Shown here: in pieces, positions 32,467 to 42,508 of the stretch
Layout of the letters: the number at the start of each line of letters is the position of its first letter
Position numbering within the stretch: position 1 is the stretch's first letter
Origin: Actinostola sp. cb2023
Taxonomy: Eukaryota > Cnidaria > Anthozoa > Actiniaria > Actinostolidae
Length of the DNA stretch: 64,000 nucleotides
Reading direction: 5' to 3'
Assembly (NCBI GenBank): GCA_033675265.1
Contig: JAUJYZ010000742.1
Coordinates: forward strand, 92,001 to 156,000
Notes under the pieces: generated by a model
Told to the model about the DNA's origin: nothing
Databases searched by the model: none
Seen by the model: only the letters and a program-made list of their open reading frames with translations
Made by a program: the position numbers and the translations under genes

Positions 32467-33197
32467 AGTAGTAGGGAAATAGGAGTTCTGCAACATGGGT
32501 GCACCGGTGCACACCGGTGCCATCCGATACCATCCGAGTTCTGGAACACGGGCCGTCCGGAGCAGCCCGGAGCAGCCCGGTGCAGCCCGGAGCAGCCCGG
32601 AGCACCTCTGGAGTTATTTTGAAAACGATCCTAGCCGTTATGCCGCACCGGCCTAAGGATTTGTGCTATGCCACGGTTATTTTTTAGAACGACATTTTTC
32701 GCTGACGTTTTTTTTTATTTTCCCCAGTATTCCCTCATTTTTCCGTGAGTCAGCAGTTCGTGGTACAAACAAGTGACGTCGGCACAAACAAACTAAATAA
32801 TAAAAATCCATTTTGAGAACTCTCTATTCGAAAATGCCTCTAGCTACCCGGTCACCTCGATCACAGTATGAAAAATCTTTTTATCACGTTATGTAACAAC
32901 TGGTCTATTGCTTCACTTTGTAAAGTATCTTCAACCTAATGTTTTTATGTCGAGGTTTCAAACACCAATCTTCAGGATAAACAATGTACAAACATTAATT
33001 TAAACAATGGAGAGGCACGCTAGATAAGTGATCTATTGTTGTATCAACAGGTGGTCACCTGTTGATCATATGTAAATTCGTCTAAGTATCAGAACAATAA
33101 TAACTAGAGTCAAACACGCGAGTCTTTTTAAAAATGTGTTTTATTTACAACTTGGCAATTATAAAATCACAACATTTCTTTAAATAATTATAAAATC
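32467..33197. repeat. left TIR of the mini-element, about 731 bp
   Basis: The outer 150 bp are GC-rich: CACCGGTG units, then repeats of CCGGAGCAGCCCGGAGCAGC type. Farther in are GAAATGAGG-type AT-rich DNA, and the palindrome ATCAACAGGTG / CACCTGTTGAT at about 33045-33067. It is the inverse of 36327-37056. Confidence 0.93.
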
Positions 33198-33265
33198 ACA
33201 ACGCCACTCAAATTGATTTAGAAAGTTTTATTAGGGGTTTGCATGACAAAAGACAATTGAACTGT

Positions 33266-34060
33266 TTAATCTTCTTCAGATTGTTGTTCCCTGTCAATGA
33301 GTTTCAAATTATTGAATTTTAACGATAATTCATGAACAGCATCGCAGTCTTTACAACGGCAAAAGGTTGTTTTTGTGGTTTTGACATCCACTGGGAACAC
33401 ATGCGCACATATGTCGCACTCGACAAGTTGATTCTGACGGCAGTAGTAGCCTTCTCGCCATAGACATCTGGGACATCGAACAATAGGTATCGAGTAGAAC
33501 GGTTTAAAGTCACGACACACGTGACACTCCTTAGGTTCATCATCCGATTCTGAACTTTCCGACTTGCCACTGTCAGATTCTGTTGATGTGCTTTCTGCCT
33601 CAGATTCATTCGTTTCTTCTTCTCCACTCTCATCGTCAGTATCCTCTTCTTCAGGTTGCCTAGCAACCAGATCTGCCAGCAAGCATTTGTTTCGTATAAG
33701 TGTTTTGTCAATTCCGACTTCTGACAACCCGTTCGTGAATGTTTTGAGTCCTCTCGGGGTTCTGACATCGAGGTTGTAAGGTAACATGGCATATTCAATA
33801 AGTTCTACTATATTGGTCAGGGGGATTCTTCGTTGATGATAAGTCATCTCACCATGAGAATTCCAGTATAAAATACTTTTTGAAGCAGCAAGACTGTGAA
33901 GAAAATCTAGAGCCTTATCTTTCGGGATAGTACTCTGGGAGAGATCCTGTATAACTTCTTTGATCTCGTCATCGTCAAAAATGTCCAATTCCGAGGAACT
34001 CTTTTCAGAATAAACTGAACTTTCTTCAGAGCTAGTAGAATCGACTCTTGATCTCTTCAT
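33266..34060 (-). CDS. IP-domain protein with C-terminal zinc-binding-like Cys cluster
   Basis: 264 aa. Residues 1-30 are Ser-rich and acidic. Residues about 30-150 match the 203-aa protein at 50108-50719 in spacing and key residues: a PKDKALDFLHSL helix, ILYWNSHGEM, RRIPLTNIVELIEYAML, a TPRGLKTFTNGL stretch, then LIRNK. A Ser/Glu/Asp-rich linker (about 140-175) leads to a Cys/His-rich C-terminus (CHVC, CPRC, YYCRQ, CDIC, FCRCKDC) that probably binds two or more zincs. The relative in the large Maverick lacks that domain. It is intact and transcribed leftward together with the QxGG gene 56 nt upstream. A packaging or DNA-binding role is inferred from the constant neighbours. Confidence 0.78.
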   Translation of the reverse strand: MKRSRVDSTSSEESSVYSEKSSSELDIFDDDEIKEVIQDLSQSTIPKDKALDFLHSLAASKSILYWNSHGEMTYHQRRIPLTNIVELIEYAMLPYNLDVRTPRGLKTFTNGLSEVGIDKTLIRNKCLLADLVARQPEEEDTDDESGEEETNESEAESTSTESDSGKSESSESDDEPKECHVCRDFKPFYSIPIVRCPRCLWREGYYCRQNQLVECDICAHVFPVDVKTTKTTFCRCKDCDAVHELSLKFNNLKLIDREQQSEED

Positions 34061-34116
34061 GTTGCTTCCTCAGGTAGTCAAGGTAAAATGAAGGTTTTCT
34101 TTCAAGACGAGGTTAT

Positions 34117-34443
34117 TTATAACAAAAACAGGCTCAAAGCTGACATCAGCGGTGACATGACGTCGGACACAAATCCCCCACCGTGTTGGGCAAGAGTTAT
34201 TTTCTTGGTTTTGATAGGAATTGATGAGTCCGCTAATTCTCTTATAATATCCACATGTGGTCTAAGTCTTTCTTTTTGTCCAACCGTCACCGGAAGAGTG
34301 CCCATACACAAATTCAAACACACTTCACAAATGACGTGAACCTGTTCTGGACTAGCGGAGGCTAGTAATAAATCTCTTTGATGGGGAGGACAATGTGCTA
34401 AATGATGCAAATAACCAAAATTTTGACATAGCAGTTGACTCAC
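34117..34443 (-). CDS. QxGG small basic/hydrophobic protein (virion core/minor protein-like)
   Basis: About 108 codons and a clear relative of 49776-50102: aligned features are a leucine-rich helix (HQRDLLLASASPEQVHVICE), CLNLCMGTLPV, a charged helix ending SIPIKTKKITL, then AQHGGGFV and a hydrophobic tail (SPLMSALSLFLL). The pair AQHGG / VQSGG is a candidate Gly-Gly processing site ahead of an amphipathic tail, as in small adenovirus-type minor proteins (inference). No in-frame ATG precedes the conserved region: the frame opens after a stop with GTG at 34443. So the start is non-AUG, spliced or lost. Confidence 0.7.
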   Translation of the reverse strand: MSQLLCQNFGYLHHLAHCPPHQRDLLLASASPEQVHVICEVCLNLCMGTLPVTVGQKERLRPHVDIIRELADSSIPIKTKKITLAQHGGGFVSDVMSPLMSALSLFLL

Positions 34444-34554
34444 GTTGTCTCTATGGAAGACTTATTCGAATGAACCTTATTTAGAGACACTATGCTATTT
34501 ATTGAGTTATCTGATAGTTTAGCGAGGGGAAAGAAGGGAATGAGAATGAGGAGG

Positions 34555-34704
34555 AGTGAATGAGGAGGAGGAGGAGTGAATGAGGAGGAGGAGGAGTGAT
34601 GAGGAGGAGGAGGAGGAGGAGGAGGAGGAGGAGGAGGAGGAGGAGGAGGAGGAGGAGGAGGAGGAGGAGGAGGAGGAGGAGGAGGAGGAGGAGGAGGAGG
34701 AGGA
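34555..34704. repeat. GGA microsatellite in the divergent promoter region
   Basis: An imperfect then pure (GAG)n array lies between the diverging QxGG and ATPase genes of the mini-element. The purine-rich strand could form triplex DNA. Any promoter role is unproven. Confidence 0.9.
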
Positions 34705-34803
34705 TATTTACCAATGAGAATTGGGATTTTGAAAAAATTAATTATAAATAATAGTGTATTTATTGTTTCTACTCATTCTACCGATTGCTTCTGTACAGTC
34801 AAC

Positions 34804-36210
34804 ATGAATTGTCCAGAGTGTGATAAAGAATTTTCGAGAAATGATAATCTTAAAAGACACATTAATAACAAACACAAATTCCAGAAATCTCCAAAATCAG
34901 AGATTGCTTCATCTTGTACAACCTTTCAGTTACTCCACCCATTCACTGCTATCGTGGCGGGAATGACTGGGTCTGGAAAAACGGTCTGGGTTCAGAACTT
35001 ACTTCAACACGCAAGTAGAGTAATTCAACCTCCCCCTCAACGTATTGTATGGAGCTATTCACAATGGCAACCGGCCTATGAGCAAATGCAGCAGACTCTA
35101 CCAGGGATCGAGTTTGTCAAAGGCATCCCTCACGACCTGGATGAGGATTGGTATTTTGATCCCAAAGTCAACAATCTGATAGTCATTGACGACCAAATGG
35201 CCGAGACCTCCAACGACAAAAGAATTATGAATTTATTCACCAAGGGATCCCACCACCGAAAAAACCTCAGTGTTATTTTCCTCTGTCAGAATGTTTACTT
35301 TCAAGGCAAAATCATGCGCACGTTGAGTCTGAATGCCGCGTACCTAATTCTGTTTAAAAACCCAAGAGACAAACTACAAATAACAACATTGGGAAAACAG
35401 ATGTACCCTGGCAAGACCGACCAGTTTCTTCATAAGTATGAAGCGGCTGTTGAACGGCCTTACGGCTACCTTTTTGTGGATCTCAAACCCAACACTCCAG
35501 AGGAGTGTCGACTGCGTACTAATGTTCTTCCCAACGATCCCCCACAGACTGGGGGTCAATTGGATGCGATGAAGACCATCGGTAACTTTTTTCAACGTCA
35601 AGGGTACTTACAGTCACCCCTCTTAAAGGCCATGCAAAATTTAGAAGAGCAGATGGACCACATTTTAAAAGACCCCAGTGTTCCTCCAGAGGTGAAAGTG
35701 AAAGAATATACTTCACTGTTTAATCGCTACCTCGACCTCGAACAACAACTTCCGAACAGTGTGGTGGTCAGACCCAGGCAAGAAGCAGTCCTACCACCGT
35801 TGGCTGATGAAAGTCATCTGCCGGCTTTTACAACCCCAGAAAATGTTCCCTCAACAAGTCTAAGTCGTGATAGTGGTTTTGTGACATCTAAACCACCTTC
35901 CATGTTACAACGCCTCACCTCTAAAATTAGAATACCATCTACTTTGAGACCATCAACTTCAGTTGAGGTTCCTTCTACTCCAATAAGAACCCATTCAGAA
36001 ATGGGGCAACCAACCTCCTTGTTCAACACACCAAACACTCCATCTGGTCCACCCATACTTCCACCCACTCCCCCACCAAGTAAAGAAAAACCCATCAAGT
36101 GGATACCTTATCGGGATGCCCATAAATATGACGATGTAGTGACACCTCCTCGACGTTCAGAACGATTAAGAGCCGTGATTAAATCAATACCTAACTGGCA
36201 GAAGTATTAA
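34804..36210 (+). CDS. C2H2 finger-packaging ATPase fusion (A32/FtsK-HerA-like)
   Basis: Start chosen at the ATG just before the finger (34804; an upstream in-frame ATG at 34714 lacks conserved sequence); 468 aa. A C2H2 finger (CPECDKEFSRNDNLKRH) at residues 3-20 is followed by Walker A GMTGSGKT (about 53-60), Walker B LIVIDDQM (about 124-132) and the HHRKNLSVIFLCQN sensor segment, matching the 215-aa ATPase at 49087. These ATPases pump viral DNA into capsids. After about residue 270 come a helical segment (LEEQMDHILKDPSVPPEVKV) related to the IP-domain proteins and a Pro/Ser/Thr-rich tail (PPTPPPSKEKP). The frame is intact. Confidence 0.85.
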   Translation: MNCPECDKEFSRNDNLKRHINNKHKFQKSPKSEIASSCTTFQLLHPFTAIVAGMTGSGKTVWVQNLLQHASRVIQPPPQRIVWSYSQWQPAYEQMQQTLPGIEFVKGIPHDLDEDWYFDPKVNNLIVIDDQMAETSNDKRIMNLFTKGSHHRKNLSVIFLCQNVYFQGKIMRTLSLNAAYLILFKNPRDKLQITTLGKQMYPGKTDQFLHKYEAAVERPYGYLFVDLKPNTPEECRLRTNVLPNDPPQTGGQLDAMKTIGNFFQRQGYLQSPLLKAMQNLEEQMDHILKDPSVPPEVKVKEYTSLFNRYLDLEQQLPNSVVVRPRQEAVLPPLADESHLPAFTTPENVPSTSLSRDSGFVTSKPPSMLQRLTSKIRIPSTLRPSTSVEVPSTPIRTHSEMGQPTSLFNTPNTPSGPPILPPTPPPSKEKPIKWIPYRDAHKYDDVVTPPRRSERLRAVIKSIPNWQKY

Positions 36211-36326
36211 GAAAAACTCAATGTGAACTATCAAACTTTCATTTTTGTTTGTTTGTTTTGAAATTTTTTTTAAATGTCTTAGAAGTCTAATAAAGCAGTT
36301 TTGAAACTACGCTGGTGGTCATGGTA

Positions 36327-37056
36327 GATTTTATAATTATTTAAAGAAATGTTGTGATTTTATAATTGCCAAGTTGTAAATAAAACACATTTTTAAAAAG
36401 ACTCGCGTGTTTGACTCTAGTTATTATTGTTCTGATACTTAGACGAATTTACATATGATCAACAGGTGACCACCTGTTGATACAACAATAGATCACTTAT
36501 CTAGCGTGCCTCTCCATTGTTTAAATTAATGTTTGTACATTGTTTATCCTGAAGATTGGTGTTTGAAACCTCGACATAAAAACATTAGGTTGAAGATACT
36601 TTACAAAGTGAAGCAATAGACCAGTTGTTACATAACGTGATAAAAAGATTTTTCATACTGTGATCGAGGTGACCGGGTAGCTAGAGGCATTTTCGAATAG
36701 AGAGTTCTCAAAATGGATTTTTATTATTTAGTTTGTTTGTGCCGACGTCACTTGTTTGTACCACGAACTGCTGACTCACGGAAAAATGAGGGAATACTGG
36801 GGGAAATAAAAAAAACGTCAGCGAAAAATGTCGTTCTAAAAAATAACCGTGGCATAGCACAAATCCTTAGGCCGGTGCGGCATAACGGCTAGGATCGTTT
36901 TCAAAATAACTCCAGAGGTGCTCCGGGCTGCTCCGGGCTGCACCGGGCTGCTCCGGGCTGCTCCGGACGGCCCGTGTTCCAGAACTCGGATGGTATCGGA
37001 TGGCACCGGTGTGCACCGGTGCACCCATGTTGCAGAACTCCTATTTCCCTACTACT
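36327..37056. repeat. right TIR of the mini-element, about 730 bp
   Basis: Reverse complement of 32467-33197 with very few differences. It ends CCCTACTACT before the CACCCG duplication. Confidence 0.93.
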
Positions 37057-37062
37057 CACCCG
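37057..37062. repeat. target-site duplication CACCCG (right)
   Basis: Pairs with 32461-32466. Confidence 0.93.
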
Positions 37063-37782
37063 CGTTCCTTCTAGTTTTTCTTCCCGAGCTTTTTCGTCTG
37101 TGATGAAGGATATTGAAGCTGCATTATCCCACATCACGTTCACGGATCCTTTCTTGGTCTTTATTCTTTGAAGTTGTAGAAGACATGTATCGATCTGTGA
37201 GTTGCTACAAACACTAGCTGTCGCAGAGACGTCTTCTCTTTCCTCGTGTAGGGTTCTGTGATGTTTTCCCGCGCAGTCATTTACGCCACAATTTCTTTTC
37301 CTTTTACAATCACGTATGCGATGTCCAGTTTTCAAGCAGGACCAACAGGCGCCTTTTCCTCTTAACAACTTCCTTCTTTCGTCGACCGATGTGGATAGAT
37401 ATAACTTGCAATCGCTGGTCCAGTGCTCCGCATTGTCGTGGAACAAGCATTTTGACTGATTCGATTGTTTTTCTTTGTCATCAGTGTATTCTCGTGCGGC
37501 TGAGTGGTGCGCGATTGCTTTGGAGGAGGCAATGCTGGAACTGTAAGTCCGAAGCGCGGCACAATCGTACTCTATGGCTCTCTTTTGGTTGAGCAGAAAT
37601 CTCAAAAGGCTTGGAAACTTGTTCGTCTTGTCAACAGTGCTTGTATCCAAGCTAATTGTTCGGGCCCATTCTTTCCTTATATCCATCGGTAATTTTCTCT
37701 CTATGATACTTACAGAACTGGTCGTTGTAATTTCTGCCTCAAGTCCAAGTCTTTTTAAGTCTCTATATCCGTCTTCCAGCAT
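37063..37782 (-). pseudogene. BEL/Pao gag end, zinc knuckles and protease start, split by the mini-element
   Basis: The minus-strand frame has LEDGYRDLKRLGLE (gag), zinc-binding CLFHDNAEHWTSDCK, ACWSCLKTGHRIRDCKRKR and CGVNDCAGKHH, then VNVMWDNAASISFITDE, the aspartic protease active-site region with DNAA where retroviral-type enzymes have D(S/T)GA. It then breaks at the mini-element insertion. It joins to gag at 37805 by a frameshift. Confidence 0.85.
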
Positions 37783-37804
37783 GGCTACAAATTCGATGAA
37801 TCGC

Positions 37805-38797
37805 TTATCTTCTCTTTAATTCTCTGATGATTTTAGTTCGTCGAACACAGTCGATAATGACATCTGCGACCTTGGCGGGGTCTCCGTACTTATCGTCGAG
37901 GCGTCTCCACATTTCGACAACGTTGTCGTCTACGCTTTTTACTGTGTCGTAAGGTTCTTTACCGAGACATGATCGCAAAACGTATGAAACATCGCCACTG
38001 CCTAAGGTGGGTTCAACATGCTTTTGGAAATCTCTTTTAAATTGTGGATACTGTCGTATCTCTCCATCAAATTTGGGCATCTTTATTTTTTCCAAGCTAA
38101 GATTGTTCGACTTTTCTTTAATCGTGTGCTTTGATTCCTTTCGCTGTTCATCATCGTCAATTTGCGTTTCTAGTTTTTCAACTATCTCGTTATATCTTCT
38201 TTGAATGTCAGTGATCCGTTTCATTTCAGACTCTGCTGAATCTTTAGTAAGCGAATCAACAAGCGCGCTATTCGCTTGTTTGCATCCTATAAATGAATCT
38301 TCAAGTTGAAGTTGACATTTCCTGACTGTAGAGATTGCAGCTTCATCTGATTCCAGTACGTGGATAACGCTCTGGCACGATGTCTCAAAGCCAACTTGCG
38401 CTGTGCCTCTTCTTATCAATGCTTGATTGATTATTCTTTGCCATCGCTCGCGCTCTCTTTTCTTTAGCTCCTCGCGCTCAGCTTCAGCGCGCGCTCTAGA
38501 TTCTGCTGCTACTATGTCATTTTTATAACTTATCTTCATAGTTGTAGCTTCTGTGAATAATTATTGGGGTTCCGTTATCCAGCTATCAGCGACTTCGACT
38601 TCTGCGTCCGTCAAGTACATGGCGTACAAATCATGTTTGCTCTCAAGTAGTACCCATGCTTTCACTAGCTGTTCGTAGTTGTTATCCACAACTTCAATGT
38701 TGCTCTTGTTGGCAATGGATTTGAGCAGCTCATTTCGTTTCCTGGTGAATCTTCCTTTGGCAGTCCGCCGAATTTGTTTGGCTTCTTCCATTGCCAT
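37805..38797 (-). pseudogene. BEL/Pao gag (DUF1759-type)
   Basis: From an ATG at about 38797 the frame reads AMEEAKQIRRTAKGRFTRKR, meets one in-frame TAA (38561-38563) and continues in the same frame through a long coiled-coil to the LEKIKMPKFDGEIRQYPQF block typical of Pao-type gag. It ends at 37805, where a frameshift leads to the zinc-knuckle frame. Gag forms the particle that packages element RNA. Confidence 0.82.
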
Positions 38798-38833
38798 CTC
38801 AGGTAACCGATAACTTACCCAACGGATTTCGAA

Positions 38834-39143
38834 TGTTTCGTTGTCGCGGTCGATAAACACATCAGTTTCAAATACACGCTCATCGCTGTTCCGGTTTATT
38901 CAGTGGTTTACATACGAGGAGGAGTGCGTTCGAAATCTAAGAAATATGGACGTTATCATAAGTAATAGAAGTAGAAATAAGCTCAATGTCAATGTATAGT
39001 TATCCGGTGGCTTCTGAGTCTGTTCCCGCTTACAACGAAAATGTTCACAGTCTTAATGAGCTATTGTGACGTAATCAGTACGATCAGTCTAGAATCTTCA
39101 TATTACAGTAATTAGATAATTAACGTTAGTTTCGAACGAAACA
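38834..39143 (-). repeat. BEL/Pao LTR, 310 bp (5' LTR)
   Basis: Partner of 28327-28636, with about four base differences by eye. It is followed by the ATTCT duplication at 39144-39148. Confidence 0.93.
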
Positions 39144-39249
39144 ATTCTTGCACTTTTGCTTTGTATTGTCCACTTCGACGTATGTATTGCTGATTGGAAA
39201 CAAAGTTCGATAGGTATGATGGTATTCTTGCTGGTCGTTCTTTGACATT

Positions 39250-39712
39250 GACTTCTTCTTCATCATCTTCTTCCTTGCGTTGCCCTGTGTCTGTATCTTC
39301 TTCTTCATCATCTTCTTCCTTGCGTTGCCCTGTGTCTGTATCTTCTTCTTCTTCATCTTCTTCCTTGCGTTGTCCTGTGTCTGTATCTTATTCTTCATCA
39401 TCTTCTCCCTTGCCTTGTCCTGTGTCTGTATTTTCTTCTTCATCATCTTCGTCCTTGCGTTGTCCTGTGTCTGTATCTTCTTCTTCTTCATCTTCTTCCT
39501 TGCGTTGTCCTGTGTCTGTATCTTCTTCTTCATCATCTTCTTCCTTATGTTGTCCTGTGTCTGTATCTTCTTCTTAATCATCTTCTTCCTTGCGTTGTCC
39601 TATACCTGTATCTTCTTCTTCATCATATTCTTCCTTGTGTTGTCCTGTGTCTGCATCTTCTTCTTCATCATCTTCTTCTTTGTGTTGTCCTGTGTCTGTA
39701 TCTTTTGAGGAT
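39250..39712 (-). repeat. 45-bp tandem repeat encoding an acidic 15-residue unit
   Basis: About ten units, each encoding EEDDEEEDTDTGQRK-type sequence on the minus strand, follow the C-terminus of the outer Gypsy integrase. Two units carry stops (39574-39576 and about 39388). The long plus-strand frames here (SSSSSSLRCPVSV, CVCIFFFIIFFL) are antisense artefacts. Confidence 0.88.
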
Positions 39713-40984
39713 TTCTTTCTGTTCTTCCTGTATTCGTCTGAGCTGTTTTGTACGTTTAGATCATCGTTATCTGTAGATTCAGTGTTTTCATCTACTTCAC
39801 TGTGACTAGGAAGAAACATACACCGTCGCAGTAAATGTATGTGCACCGTCCATCGATGATCATCAACTTCTGATTGGATTACGTAAACAGGCTGTCCTGG
39901 CACTCTTTCTTTCCACCGATTAGCCAATTTGTGTCGTCCTTTAATTCCCTTTGCAACGGTCAGTACTCTGTCACCTGGTTGGAACTCTATTCCCTTCACC
40001 TTACGATCATACAATTGTTGTTGCTTTTCTTTAGCCTTTTCTGACGTTTGACGCGCTGTGTTAAGCTATGGCTATGTAGCAGACGCTCTCTTAAAGATTG
40101 TATGTATTCACAATAGTCTTGCTCTTCATCCTGCTCTTCTGTCTGTACTAGCTCCAAACGCTAGATCCACTGGAAGTCTAGGATGTCTTCCAAACATGAG
40201 ATAATATGGTGCGTAGCCCGTCGATTCATGTGCAGTTGCATTATACGCATGCGTCATTGTTTCGAGGTGGTCTTTCCAGTTCAATTTCTTACTTGGATCT
40301 AATGTTCCTAGCATGCTGAATTGAATCTTTATGTTAGTTTATTGTTCGGCTTTTCTTCATCCCTGTTTTCTTGCATAACTCTTTCATTGAATCACTTTCA
40401 AAGTTTCTACCTTGATCAGCATGTATTCTTTGCGGTATTCCATACACACACATGAATCTTTTCCATAGTGTTTTGATAACTGTCTTCGCTGTTTGATCTT
40501 TCGTTGGATACGCCTGTGCAAGTCGAGTAAAGTGGTCAGTCACTATCTACACGTTTTCAATTCCACATTTTGACTTCTCTAGTGATAAATAATCTATGCA
40601 CACTAGCTCTAAGGGTTGTGACGTATGAATGCTTTGAAGGAGTGCTCTTTCTGTAACTAGAGGTTTGCGAAGGCCACACCTTTGATATGTTTCACAGAAG
40701 CGTTTGACAGCGTCCGCCATCTACGACCAGTAGAATCTTTCGCGCACCAGTTCCAGCGTTCTCTCACTTCCTGGGTGACTCATGTTGTGAAGACTTTGCA
40801 ATGCGTCCTCCTGTAGTACTGTTGGCAAAACAATTTGCTGCAGTTTTCCTTTCTTTGGTTCATTTATTTCTCTTACAAGAACTCCTTCTTGTACTTTCAA
40901 CTTATCCCATTGCTTCAGTAGCAGTTTCACTTCTGGGGCCAGATTTTGTCTTTCTTTCCTACTCGGCTTTTGACCGTTTTCCAT
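39574..40984 (-). pseudogene. outer Gypsy integrase, frameshifted
   Basis: Minus-strand pieces in order: zinc region (LHNMSHPGSERTLELVRERF), catalytic core (MTDHFTRLAQAYPTKDQTAK; IHADQGRNFESDSMKELCKK with the second Asp), then YNATAHESTGYAPYYLMFGR, and a C-terminal barrel-like domain (EFQPGDRVLTVAKGIKGRHK). An Asp/Glu/Lys-rich repeat tail continues into the 45-bp array. At least four frame breaks show that it is dead. Confidence 0.8.
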
Positions 40985-41245
40985 ATGTTTGAGAATTACT
41001 GCGATGAATTAATCTTCTTTCTGATGGGTTTGCATCTCACCTCGCTTCATAGTAGGTAATACTTCATGTCCTTTCACGATGTGACTGTGACTGGTTATCT
41101 CTTGCTCTTGGGACTCAGATTGTAGGAAGCTGTCTAACGCTGTCTTTACTTCCTCCTGATGCATCCTAGATAGGGCATCAGCATTAGTATTACTTTTTCA
41201 TGGACGGTAAACTATGTTGAAATTGTATGATGATAGTTCGGCAAC

Positions 41246-41614
41246 TCAACGCTGCCTACATGCATCCAACTTTACAGTTTGCATCACATAGCATAACGGG
41301 TTGTTGTCTGTGTATACTGTGAATTCGTTTCCAAACAGGCAGTCTTTCAATTTTTCAGTGACAACCCATTTCAACGATAAGAACTCTAACTTATGTGCTG
41401 CGTACCTTGCTTCTGTGTTTGTCAGCTTCCTACTTGCATATACAATCACTTTTTCCTTGTCATTTTGTATTTGAGATAACACTGCACAGAGACCATTAGT
41501 GCTTGCGTCTGTTTGTACTATGAACGGAAGTGAAAAATCAGGATATCCTAGGAGTGGGGCGCTTCCAGCTTTTCTTTCAATGATGTGAAGGCTTGATTGC
41601 ACTTTTCTGACCAT
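41246..41614 (-). pseudogene. outer Gypsy RNase H domain
   Basis: The minus-strand frame has FIVQTDASTNGLCAVLSQIQ, VIVYASRKLTNTEARYAAHK, LEFLSLKWV and FTVYTDNNPLCYVMQT. These carry the Asp and Glu residues of Ty3/Gypsy RNase H. It continues by frameshift from the RT at 41908. Confidence 0.82.
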
Positions 41615-41907
41615 TCAAGCTGTTTAATGTCCTTTGATTTCTGGTTCTTTCCTGATTTTCACCCATTGCTGCAGCTAGCTTGTGGAGTGTTGCCGCAATC
41701 TTTGCACAATCTTTCACGAATCTTCTGTAGTAGCCTGCAAATCCGAGAAATCGCAACAGCTCTCGGGATCAGTTGCAATTCCTCTACTTGATACTACATG
41801 AGGTGGCATTTCTGAGGTTTCAGTTTTAAACCATGCTGACGAAGGCGATCGAACACTATTTCCAAACGTTTGAGATGTTCTTTCACAGCATTAGAAAACA
41901 CGTACAA

Positions 41908-42425
41908 TTATATCATCAACATTAATCTTTGAAATGTGGCGGGTGCGTTTACAAGTCCCATTGGCATGCGGCTGCACTCGTAAAGACCCATCGGCGTTAC
42001 AAACGCTGTCTTCTGCTGATCATTCTGGTCTACTTCTATCTGCCAAAAACCTGAAGTCAAGTCGAGCGTAGAAAAGTATTTTGCTCCTCCAAGGGCATCA
42101 AGCGCTTCATCGATCCGTGGCATTGGGAATGCTTCTTTGACAGTCTTTGAATTGAGCATTCAGCATTCGACCATCTTTCTTGCGAACTATAACTATTGGA
42201 GATGCGTAAGGGCTTTTTTCTTGGCTTTATTACCCCTTGGTATTCCATACCTTTCGATATGTCTACTAGCTCTTTATACTCTGCTGGTCTGACACGTCTG
42301 TGAGGAATGTTGAATGGAGTTGCATCGATAAGAGGGATCCTGTGCTTCAAAGTCTCGGTGTGACCATTGTCCTCGGGACCTTCTGAGAAGACATCAGCAT
42401 TCCTATCTAGCAACTCTTCAACCAT
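41908..42425 (-). pseudogene. outer Gypsy reverse transcriptase (N half)
   Basis: Two minus-strand frames: EELLDRNADVFSEGPEDNGH with HRIPLIDATPFNIPHRRVRP, then LDALGGAKYFSTLDLTSGFW, QKTAFVTPMGLYECSRMPMG and LVNAPATFQRLM. The catalytic YxDD follows in a broken frame (near 41905). The gag zinc knuckle (CHTCGKTGHISYQC at about 42700) is only some 100 codons upstream with no aspartic protease between them, so protease appears deleted. Confidence 0.82.
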
Positions 42426-42508
42426 TTCAAACTCTTTGGGTTTGGCCTGTTGCTTGTTTACCTTGACCTTTGGGCTCCCTCTAGATTGATCTGTAGGATG
42501 CCCTTCCC

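Larger units (their letters stand above)
32467..37056. mobile_element. 4.59-kb Polinton-derived mini-element
   Basis: Bounded by TIRs of about 730 bp (32467-33197 and 36327-37056), ends AGTAGTAGGG...CCCTACTACT, with exact 6-bp target duplications. It holds three genes: an IP-domain/Cys-rich protein, a QxGG small protein (both minus) and a C2H2-packaging ATPase (plus), diverging from a GGA microsatellite. Integrase, protease, capsid proteins and polymerase are absent, so it would need these from a relative. It interrupts the BEL/Pao coding frame. The open genes and near-identical TIRs suggest a fairly young copy. Confidence 0.9.

Noticed and set aside
33319..33798. 159-aa frame overlapping the IP/Cys-rich gene
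   Set aside because: Same strand, other frame. The 264-aa frame has the conserved motifs and the proper start.
34499..34714. Poly-leucine frame
   Set aside because: Translation of the GGA microsatellite.
39194..39708. Ser-rich and Phe/Ile-rich plus-strand frames
   Set aside because: Antisense of the 45-bp repeat that encodes the acidic integrase tail.
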